From Chrysochromulina parva (Eukaryota > Haptophyta > Prymnesiales > Chrysochromulinaceae), in NCBI GenBank assembly GCA_002887195.1, contig PJAB01000123.1, positions 1 through 39,582 on the forward strand: 39,582 nucleotides of DNA. Direction: 5' to 3'. A program made the position numbers and the translations under genes. Positions 28,647 to 35,644 of this stretch are shown in pieces. Under the pieces are notes generated by a model that did no database searches, was not told the origin of the DNA, and was given only the letters and a program-made list of their open reading frames with translations. The first letter of the stretch is position 1. Every line of letters begins with the position of its first letter.

Positions 28647-28985
28647 ATGCCTTTGCGCTCGTCGCCGTCGACCTCGTCCCTCGCATCGTCCTCGTCCCAG
28701 GCATCGCTGCGCAGCTCGAAGTCCCAGGGCTCCTTGCGCTCGCGAGGGTCGCGAGGATCGACCAAAAGCTCCGCTTCGTTGGCATCTTCATCGTCGGTCG
28801 TGACCATGGACATGGGTGCGCTCCGGCGTCAATTCGACGAGTTCGACAAGGACGGCTCGGGTTTTCTCGAGCGCCAGGAATGTGTCGCTGCACTTGCAAA
28901 GCTGGGCTCGAAGCTGACCTTGCAGGACGTTGACAAGGATGGAGACAACAGAATCAGCTTCGAAGAGGTGACAGAAAGATACTGA
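28647..28985 (+). CDS. EF-hand calcium-binding protein with Ser/Arg-rich N-terminus
   Basis: The 112-aa frame starts at ATG 28647. Residues 1-52 are almost all Ser, Arg, Ala and Lys in repeats of the SSKSQGSLRSRGSRGS kind, so disordered and a likely phosphorylation target. Residues 57-112 form an EF-hand pair: FDEFDKDGSGFLERQE is canonical, and DVDKDGDNRISFEEV is a good loop. The helix before the second loop is about ten residues shorter than usual, which suggests an error or loss. The next frame (29018) also has two EF-hands. The two may be one gene with four hands: a donor GAG|GTGACA near 28968 and an acceptor TTTTTAAG at 29178 would join them in phase 0, but that donor lacks the GTRC pattern of the other introns. 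Confidence 0.72.
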   Translation: MPLRSSPSTSSLASSSSQASLRSSKSQGSLRSRGSRGSTKSSASLASSSSVVTMDMGALRRQFDEFDKDGSGFLERQECVAALAKLGSKLTLQDVDKDGDNRISFEEVTERY

Positions 28986-29017
28986 CGCTTCGCACCGCAT
29001 GCATACCGCATGCAACG

Positions 29018-29593
29018 ATGCAAGTCGCACACAGCCATGCTCAAACAACAAACGAGCCGCCCGCCTGCCTTCCAGCCTCCTATCTCACAAAAATCTGCAT
29101 CCGTGGCATCCGTGTGCTTCAGTTTACTTTGGTCACCCAGCTCTCGGGGACGCACGAATTCCCGATTTTTAAGTCGGCGATGAAGCACAAAGGCATTCGC
29201 CCTGCAAATTTGGGAGCCTTTGCCGGCGAAGCGCACCTTCATGAGGGCTTCATGCTGACAGCGAGCGCCGCCTGGCGCAAGGCGGCCCCTCAGCTGCGGG
29301 CAAGCGGAATGCTCACCGAGGAGAAGGTCTTGAAGGCCTTCCGCCAAATGGACAGTGACAACTCGGGCGAACTTGACGAATTCGAGCTGCGTAAGGTCGT
29401 GAAGACGATGGCGCCGCAGCTGACTGACATAGATATCAAGCTGATGATTGCATGCGCTGACACGGACGACTCGGGCGTGATCACGGAGTCCGAGTTCATC
29501 GCAATCATGATGCACGACCACGAATCCGACAAGCCCTACTGGGAGAAGTATGGGAAGCGTGACATGCACAACTCCTTCTCAGGCTTGCTCTAG
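29018..29593 (+). CDS. EF-hand calcium-binding protein (calmodulin/centrin-like pair)
   Basis: The frame runs from ATG 29018 to the stop at 29593 (191 aa). The C-terminal half has two EF-hands: FRQMDSDNSGELDEFELRKVV near residues 113-133 and CADTDDSGVITESEFIAIM near residues 149-167. Both loops have D at 1, 3 and 5 and E or a near acid at 12, so they should bind calcium. The first 55 residues are unlike a protein (translated intergenic DNA is likely), and the true start could be ATG 29180 (MKHKGIRPANLGAF) or an upstream exon as described for the 28647 frame. The end, EKYGKRDMHNSFSGLL, has no membrane or lipid signal. It is a probable calcium sensor, with no target inferable. Confidence 0.7.
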   Translation: MQVAHSHAQTTNEPPACLPASYLTKICIRGIRVLQFTLVTQLSGTHEFPIFKSAMKHKGIRPANLGAFAGEAHLHEGFMLTASAAWRKAAPQLRASGMLTEEKVLKAFRQMDSDNSGELDEFELRKVVKTMAPQLTDIDIKLMIACADTDDSGVITESEFIAIMMHDHESDKPYWEKYGKRDMHNSFSGLL

Positions 29594-30102
29594 ACGGCTA
29601 CTGTGAAGACTGTGCTCAATCTTATCTTCAGCCCATTCCGTCTTTGGCTCTTCTTTACAAATGCACGTGCATAGCCAGCATGGGCATGGGCAACATGACC
29701 TACCACCCTGCAGGCTTACCTGCAGGCAGGGGGACGGTGCAGGATGTAACTAGCTGTGATGCTACTGTGATGCAAATCGGGATGCAAATGGGGCGGTGCG
29801 GCGAGCGATAAATCAGTGTCTGACTCTACGGTAGCTAAATGTATCTGAGGTTTTTCTGAGCCTGTCTGGCTCCACGGACCACGCATGAAAAATGTAGAAT
29901 AGAGTATAGACCGATCAAGTCAGTGGTCATTATTATCGGCCGATGAGTTATTGTGTATTGTCCGACCGCCTTGATCGAGCAGGCGCTGGGAGGCGCTCTG
30001 GAAGCGGGTGGCGGCAGGGTCGGGTTCGCTGGGGGCGGCCTCTTCTGAGATCTGAGTCGGCCGCGGGGACGGGGGAGGCGGGAGCGGTTGGCTGTGAGTG
30101 TC

Positions 30103-30142
30103 CCGGCTCCCCCCGGTGTCTGTACCGGCTCCCCCCCGGTAT
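30103..30142 (+). promoter_or_regulatory. two tandem copies of the CCGGCTCCCCCCGGT element
   Basis: The copy at 30103-30119 is identical to the 17 bp at 17162-17178. The second copy at 30125-30142 differs by one extra C and by A for G, and is followed by TTTGAAC as at 17162. They lie 247-286 bp upstream of the ATG at 30389. Their role is not shown by sequence alone. Confidence 0.4.
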
Positions 30143-30228
30143 CTTTGAACCAGTACTGTACTGTACTTACTGAACTCAAATACCGTAGGCGCCCGTTTTG
30201 TGCGTAAGGTCTCGATAACGGTACAGTG

Positions 30229-30259
30229 CAGTACCGGTACCGGTATTGTACCGGTACTG
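30229..30259. repeat. 12-bp perfect inverted repeat of GTACCGGTAC type
   Basis: CAGTACCGGTAC (30229-30240) and GTACCGGTACTG (30248-30259) are exact reverse complements with a 7-nt spacer. Similar GTACCGG pairs occur at about 33681-33696 and 27050-27062. A palindrome 130-160 bp upstream of a gene start suits a dimeric factor binding site, or a fold-back remnant. Confidence 0.55.
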
Positions 30260-30388
30260 TACATTATGTGCAGTACAAATCGGGACAGGCGCTTGACGGA
30301 AGCCCTGTGTAGAGGAGAGGGAGGGCGCCGCCGCGAGGAGAGGAGCCCCGTTGCCGCACGTCAAGGCGAGGCAGATCGTGTGGACTCA

Positions 30389-32116
30389 ATGGTGGCTGGA
30401 CCAAAGTACAACCAAGTTCGAGGGTCTGATGAACAAACGTACGGCTCTCTGGGGGGAGGAACTGCTGTTGATGATGACGACCTTGAACCTGTCACCATCG
30501 ACCTCCCTCCCAAGCAGGCTGGTGAGCCGCTTGGTATTGGGCTGAGTAGCGCCGGCGGCTCGTGCCTTGACCCGATCCTCTGTTATTTTGTTGAAGTACC
30601 CCCGCCGCAGCTCATGGTGGCGCAAATCTCTTTCGAATCTCCAGTCGCCGGCCTACTGAACCCGGGGGACGTTATCTACTCCATCAATGGAATTGGCGGC
30701 GAGGCGTGCATGACCGCCGATGCGGCCTCGACCTACATCCGCTCGGCAACCAAACTCAAGTTTCAAGTGCTGTCGCCGGAAGTGGCAAAAATGGTGCAAA
30801 AGGAGCGTTATGCAGCGGTCGCGCCGAGGCGGCTGCTCGCCCTAGGGCTGCTAACGGTTGTGGTATTTGCATTCTGCGGCTGCCTAGTTTATGGCACCGT
30901 GATACCGTGGTTCCGCTTCAGAGCGGCTGAGAAGGAGTTGATGAAGTTGCGGAATGAGTTGCTCGTCGAGAGCGAAAGGGGGACGAAAGCCTTGCAAACC
31001 ATTATGTATCTGAACAAGGTTGAACACGATAACCAGCAGTTGAGCAGGAAGCTGCAAGTGGCGACGGCCAGCCGGGAATCGCTGGAGCGTGAGCTTGCGC
31101 AGGTGCGCGAGCATTGTCAGAAGGTGCTCTTAGGCCAGACTGGCGCTCACCCGGCCTCAACAGCCTTCTTGCATCACAACAAGGCCTTGTCGCACGCCGA
31201 TCAGTGTGCCAGCTCCGACACTCTGGCGTGGATTCGTAGCGGCGACCACAAGAAGCTCGAGGCCATCATGATGGGGCAGCACACTGACAAGGCACGGCAT
31301 CGCCGCGACCAAGAAATGTACTTTCGCGTGCTGGAGCCGATCGCAAGGCGCAAGTGCTTGGGAAGGACGGAGACGGAGCGCACCATTCGCATCCTCGAAG
31401 TCGGCCTTGGCTGTGACGCACGAAACGGCCCAGGTGGCAACGTCGCCGTGTGGAAAGAGCTGTTCGTCCCTCCGCTCAAACTCGACTTGCACGTGATGGA
31501 GTATGACAGGGTTTGCTCCACGCGATGGCCCACCAAATCTAGCGGTGCTGAGACTGGGTTCCACGTCGGGAACCAGAACTCTACAGCTGACCTGGACCGG
31601 GTGTATGCGGAGACGGGCGGCCAGCCTTTCGACTTGATCGTCGACGATGGCAGCCACCTGAGCGAGCACCAGTACACGACGGCTATGCGCATGATTGGGC
31701 GCGTTGCACAAGGTGGCGCGTACATTATCGAAGATCTGCACTCCTCATGCTACAACTATTCGGCTAACGGGCGAGCCCGAAATATTCGACGCATGTCCGA
31801 ATCACCAAGAATCAAACAGCCTTCAAATCTTCGGCGCCTGGCCGAATCCAACAAGAAGCAGAAAGTCGGACCAGTAAAATTGTCCAACGGCAAAATGGAC
31901 CAGCAGCATCAGGTGGCCGGCGACACGACGGCCGTCGGGCGAATCTTTGATTGCATGCGCACGAAGCGTGGCTCACTGTCTATGTACGCACACGTTTCTG
32001 ACTGGCAAAAGCGGCTCATCATGGGCCATGCGCCGTTACCGGAGCTCGCTCCCAGCGTGAAGCACATCAGCTTGTGGCCGACTGCAGCTGTCATCGAGCT
32101 GTCGACAGGGGCGTAA
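30389..32116 (+). CDS. PDZ - transmembrane - coiled-coil - class I methyltransferase fusion protein
   Basis: The 575-aa protein (ATG 30389; the frame upstream begins with a GTG at 30200, with another ATG at 30266) has four parts. Residues about 35-128 resemble a PDZ domain (PLGIGLSS, VAQISFESPVAGLLNPGDVIYSINGI). Residues 148-174 are a transmembrane helix after a basic RR. Residues 176-245 are a coiled coil of heptads (EKELMKLRNELLVESE...). Residues about 330-455 are a class I methyltransferase of the kind found in macrolide sugar O-methyltransferases, with RILEVGLGCDARNGPGG (motif I), FDLIVDDGSHLSEHQ and GGAYIIEDLHSS. Topology suggests a cytosolic PDZ and a lumenal or external catalytic part, or the reverse. 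The substrate is unknown, possibly a glycan. I know of no standard family with this order. Confidence 0.8.
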   Translation: MVAGPKYNQVRGSDEQTYGSLGGGTAVDDDDLEPVTIDLPPKQAGEPLGIGLSSAGGSCLDPILCYFVEVPPPQLMVAQISFESPVAGLLNPGDVIYSINGIGGEACMTADAASTYIRSATKLKFQVLSPEVAKMVQKERYAAVAPRRLLALGLLTVVVFAFCGCLVYGTVIPWFRFRAAEKELMKLRNELLVESERGTKALQTIMYLNKVEHDNQQLSRKLQVATASRESLERELAQVREHCQKVLLGQTGAHPASTAFLHHNKALSHADQCASSDTLAWIRSGDHKKLEAIMMGQHTDKARHRRDQEMYFRVLEPIARRKCLGRTETERTIRILEVGLGCDARNGPGGNVAVWKELFVPPLKLDLHVMEYDRVCSTRWPTKSSGAETGFHVGNQNSTADLDRVYAETGGQPFDLIVDDGSHLSEHQYTTAMRMIGRVAQGGAYIIEDLHSSCYNYSANGRARNIRRMSESPRIKQPSNLRRLAESNKKQKVGPVKLSNGKMDQQHQVAGDTTAVGRIFDCMRTKRGSLSMYAHVSDWQKRLIMGHAPLPELAPSVKHISLWPTAAVIELSTGA

Positions 32117-32455
32117 CGTCCGTCTCGCGTCGGCCTGTAGAATCGGGCGCTGAAAAGCTCACGGAGGTCCGTCGCGACGGTGCGACGTCGGTCCTACAGT
32201 ACAGACAGGACCAGCTACACAGCATATTACGCAGCCGTACCGTATGGCACCCTCACGCGACGCGACGGGCGCCGACGCTAATTAGAATCGAAGAATGGAA
32301 GCGATTCTGATTACTTAAAACGTTAAATCGAACGCCCGGTGATACCGGGAACGCGAAGCGGAACCGGAAGGGCCCCAAGGGCGCGGCCGAAAGATGACAA
32401 AGAAACGAGAATCGTCTTGGTCAAACTGTAACCGACATAACGTAATTCTGTGCGA
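32117..32455. other. intergenic region between convergent genes
   Basis: Contains a GTACAG-rich string near 32195-32215 and an AT-richer patch at 32279-32330. No gene or RNA is seen. Confidence 0.5.
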
Positions 32456-33637
32456 TCAAAACGCGCCCCATCCTCCCGCGAGCAGTGGTGCGAGGCAGTC
32501 GGCCTTCTCGTACACGCCGAGCAACCCGCCTGTGTGGAAGAAGCATGCCCGGCCGACAGGCCGAGTGACAAGGTCGTTGGCCATGCCCAGCGCGCCCTTG
32601 CCCGTGTAGACCGGGTCGAGCACGACGCCGGTTGCGCGGGCCGTCTCCACGAGGAACCTGAGCTCGGCCTCCGTGGCTTGGGCGTACCCGTCACCGATGC
32701 ACTGCTCGAGCCGGAGCAGCTCGCGCGACGACGCCACCAGGTTCGGTACGATGCCAAGCTCGCGGTAGATACCGTCGATCTTGTCGTAGAAGATCTCGGG
32801 CGTGTCATCGACGCCAATTCCAACGAGCTCGCAGCCGGCAGCGCCCAGCCCGCTCCAGTACACTCCGAGGGCAAGCCCGGCCGCCGTGCCGCCGGAGCCA
32901 CACGCAAAATACAAGCGGTCGAGCGCTAGGCCGGAGGCCTCTAGCTGCTTGCTGAGCTCGAAGATGGCGTGCACGTAGCCCCACGTGCCCAGCGGATTCG
33001 AACCGCCCGATGGGAACGCGTACGGTCTGGTGCCGCCAGCGGCCAGCCTTGCCGCGAGCTCCTTGACGAGCGTGGCACCGCCCTTGGCGCTGAACTCTCC
33101 AGGCTCGCAGAGATGGACGTGCGCGCCGACGAGCCGATCGATCATGAGATTGCCCACGAGGCCGGGATCTTTGTTCTCGCCGCGAAGAATGATGTGCGGC
33201 TCGAGGCCGAGGCGGCGTGCAGCGACTGCCGTCGCGCGGCAGTGGTTGGACTGGATCCCTCCAACCGTGATCACTGCATCACACCCCTGGTCAACCGCGT
33301 CGGCCAAGAGGAATTCGAGCTTCCGCACCTTATTGCCACTGAGCTCGGATCCCGTGCAATCGTCTCGTTTGATCAAGATCTCTGTGGATGCTGGCAGAGC
33401 CCAGCGGTGCAGCGGCGTTGGAAGGTGCGCCAGCATCAGCCGTGAGGCTGGTGGCGTGATCCCCTTTGGTATCCATGGCGGGGCTACGTATGGCTGCGGC
33501 CGAGGAAAGATTGATGCAAGCGAACCGAATCGGCGCTTAGCCAGAAACTTTGCTCGTCGACGAACCACCACTGCCGTCACCAAGCCGATGCCGACGCCAA
33601 AGAGGACGGCGAGCGCGTCCCGCAGGCGTTCACGCAT
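32456..33637 (-). CDS. D-cysteine desulfhydrase / ACC deaminase-like PLP enzyme with N-terminal membrane anchor
   Basis: The product is a PLP fold-type II enzyme of the D-cysteine desulfhydrase/ACC deaminase family. Members convert D-cysteine to pyruvate, ammonia and sulfide, or deaminate ACC. Of the open frame from 34009, only the ATG at 33637 gives a normal length (393 aa) and avoids overlap with the divergent gene. Residues 9-25 form a membrane anchor (LAVLFGVGIGLVTAVVV) followed by RRR. The enzyme part begins at LPTPLHRW. The PLP lysine is in LSGNKVRKLEFLLADA, the substrate loop is VGGIQSNHCRATAVAA, and the phosphate-binding segment is CGSGGTAAGLALG. Family members are usually soluble, so an anchor is unusual; targeting to an organelle is the alternative. 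Which substrate is used cannot be told from the motifs. Confidence 0.87.
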   Translation of the reverse strand: MRERLRDALAVLFGVGIGLVTAVVVRRRAKFLAKRRFGSLASIFPRPQPYVAPPWIPKGITPPASRLMLAHLPTPLHRWALPASTEILIKRDDCTGSELSGNKVRKLEFLLADAVDQGCDAVITVGGIQSNHCRATAVAARRLGLEPHIILRGENKDPGLVGNLMIDRLVGAHVHLCEPGEFSAKGGATLVKELAARLAAGGTRPYAFPSGGSNPLGTWGYVHAIFELSKQLEASGLALDRLYFACGSGGTAAGLALGVYWSGLGAAGCELVGIGVDDTPEIFYDKIDGIYRELGIVPNLVASSRELLRLEQCIGDGYAQATEAELRFLVETARATGVVLDPVYTGKGALGMANDLVTRPVGRACFFHTGGLLGVYEKADCLAPLLAGGWGAF

Positions 33638-33678
33638 GAAGGACCGTGAATCGCACAGGGTACAAGTAAGAAAAAATA

Positions 33679-33700
33679 CATGTACCGGGTACCGGACATG
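33679..33700. promoter_or_regulatory. GTACCGG palindrome in the divergent promoter
   Basis: CATGTACCGGGTACCGGACATG is an imperfect palindrome (CATGT...ACATG with CCGG pairs inside), 42 bp upstream of the ATG at 33637 and 170 bp upstream of the ATG at 33870. It resembles the inverted repeat at 30229 and the tandem at 27050. It is a candidate factor-binding site; binding is not shown. Confidence 0.35.
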
Positions 33701-33869
33701 AAAACCACCACTCAATTCGACAACGTCAATCTTTGCCGAACTCATCAGAATGCAAATTTGGGGGGTTTTCACACCCACTTCGTTCGAGCTAGACAAAGCT
33801 AGGAAATGAGAGTTAAAAAATGAGAGTCGGGACTCTATCAAGCTCACCCTGTGTCGGGGCCTGGTGTGG

Positions 33870-35090
33870 ATGTCTGCAGCGACGCTCTTCAGCCAGCCAT
33901 TGCCGACGTTCCAAAGCCTACGCGAGCTCCAGCTCACGGCGCCACAGTGGGCGGCATACCTGGAGCGCGTGTACGGCAATCTTGATGCCATTTCAAGCTG
34001 GCCACTCAACCTCTCTGCCTCCTTGCGCTTCGTCTACAGCGACGTCCCTCTATGGGACAATCACATGGTGCCAATGCTGGGCATGGGACCAGAGTGCGGC
34101 GTGCGATCCAGTAATGGCACCATGCGAGCGGCGTGCGACCCAGCAATGCCCCAAGAAACGCTGCTAAGGGTCAACGGCAAACGGGGTCGCCACAAGCTGT
34201 ACACCGGCCGCAGGTATGGCGACGTCTTCAAGCTCTACCACCCGCCCTACCCTCCCGAGGCTACTTCAACCATGTGGGTGTACCCGTACTCCGACATCGA
34301 CAAAAGCATGAGCATGGTGTTGGAGCATGTGCAGGGAGCCCCCTCGGGCACCAGGATTGAAGCTTTCCATTGCGCCGAGAACAACAACCTATCCTCTTAC
34401 TGGATGTACCATGCTCCCGGCAGCGGCATCTTCTTCGACGTCGGCCGGACCTTTGTGGCCCGTAACCGATGTACGCTCTGGGCAGCACTGAACCTCACTG
34501 TAAGCGTGAGTCCGCGTGGCAAGGCTGCTCGCTGCCAGGTCCACCGCCACGCGTGGCACGGCCACGCATACATCAAAGATGCTCAAGTGCCGCTTACGAC
34601 CTTTGCATCTCTGCGCATGGAGCATTGTCCGGGCTTCTGGTGCAGCTCAGGGTACGAGCTGCAGCACCAGCAGTACCTGCTCACCAAGGAGGCCATGGAG
34701 CGGCTCGTCGAGCTCGGGTTCGACTCTTTGCAGCTCACGCACACTGAGGAGCACAAAATCTTCAAATATGAGATCGTCGACTTGCGGCAGCCATCGGCGC
34801 GCCGTAGCGGCACTAGGACAGCCACTAGTGCAGACACTAGTGCAGACACTCGGGGCAACCGACGAGATATCCTGAGGTACAGGAGGGTGACGGTAGATGC
34901 GAAAGTTGACGAGCCTTCCCGCGCCTGCCCGCGCGCCCACGCGCGCCATGCTTTCTTCCAAGGCTGGGGCGGCCGTCTCCCATGCCGGTGCGAGGAGCGT
35001 GTGGTAGGTCAGCACCCTGGCTGTATTCGGTGTGCGAGGACCGTGCCATTGAAGCCGGTGCATTCGCCATCGGAGATTAGTGCACGGTAA
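33870..35090 (+). CDS. hypothetical protein, possibly a secretory-pathway or glycan-modifying protein
   Basis: The 406-aa frame starts at ATG 33870 (the frame before has a GTG). No family is recognised with confidence. The N-terminal 320 residues look like a folded domain with many aromatics and several Cys (FHCAENNNLSSYWMYHAPGSGIFFDVG, HCPGFWCSSGYELQHQQYLL). The region carries N-glycosylation sequons (NLSA, NGT, NLS, NLT), compatible with the secretory pathway, but no clear signal peptide is present, so a 5' exon may be missing (a CTGCAG acceptor lies just after the ATG). The C-terminal 85 residues are low in complexity, with a repeat TSADTSADT from a duplicated 12-bp unit, and may be read-through past the real end. 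It is divergent from the D-cysteine desulfhydrase-like gene with 232 bp between ATGs. Confidence 0.55.
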   Translation: MSAATLFSQPLPTFQSLRELQLTAPQWAAYLERVYGNLDAISSWPLNLSASLRFVYSDVPLWDNHMVPMLGMGPECGVRSSNGTMRAACDPAMPQETLLRVNGKRGRHKLYTGRRYGDVFKLYHPPYPPEATSTMWVYPYSDIDKSMSMVLEHVQGAPSGTRIEAFHCAENNNLSSYWMYHAPGSGIFFDVGRTFVARNRCTLWAALNLTVSVSPRGKAARCQVHRHAWHGHAYIKDAQVPLTTFASLRMEHCPGFWCSSGYELQHQQYLLTKEAMERLVELGFDSLQLTHTEEHKIFKYEIVDLRQPSARRSGTRTATSADTSADTRGNRRDILRYRRVTVDAKVDEPSRACPRAHARHAFFQGWGGRLPCRCEERVVGQHPGCIRCARTVPLKPVHSPSEISAR

Positions 35091-35644
35091 GTGCACGGCC
35101 ACTCATATGAACAGAGGCGCAACGCGGTGGATCCGCGGATCATGCGGGATCTGCTGGTATCCCGATCGCCTGCGCGGCGGGAACTTGGTTCCTGTCATAG
35201 TTCCTGTGCGTCTAGCGTGTCGCGTGCTGCGTTTTAAAGCTGCGTTTGCGATTTCATGACGACATGGCCTACTGTACAGTAACCTAACCGATGAGCCGCC
35301 TTTAAGCACAGATTTACACCATACTCCATAGATTCTTGACACAGGACGAGGTGTCTGAGAGGAACCCTGCCGCAATGGTATTCCCACGACCATTGCCCAC
35401 GACCAGAGACGGCACCAGACGCGGCGCGTTAGTCACTAGTACTGAAACTTCCAACCGCAGCCCGCGTGTCAGTGAGTCAGACCTCTTTCAGACAACAGGC
35501 GGCCGCGATCCCAAAATGGCCACCTCAGCCCCAAACACTCCGCAAGCGCTGTGAAGCTGTGGACAGGCGGCCGCCGCGCGAGAGACAGACTGACTGACTC
35601 TGGGCCCAACCGAGCTGTTCCTGTGTGGGAAGCTGTTGTCTCTA
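35091..35644. other. intergenic region upstream of the putative retroelement
   Basis: About 550 bp with balanced composition and no supported gene. It may include the unseen 5' UTR of the element. Nothing resembling a long terminal repeat or target-site duplication could be identified from one end alone. Confidence 0.45.

Larger units (their letters stand above)
29594..30388. other. intergenic region with repeated promoter-like motifs
   Basis: Contains small duplications (CTGTGATGC twice near 29753-29773; GATGCAAATGGGG-like near 29770-29793), a GC-rich stretch at 29985-30080, and three motif clusters. The CCGGCTCCCC(C)CCGGT element occurs at 30103 and 30125. CAGTACTGTACTGTAC lies at about 30151-30166. 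A GTACCGG palindrome lies at 30229-30259. These sit within 300 bp of the ATG at 30389. Confidence 0.6.
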
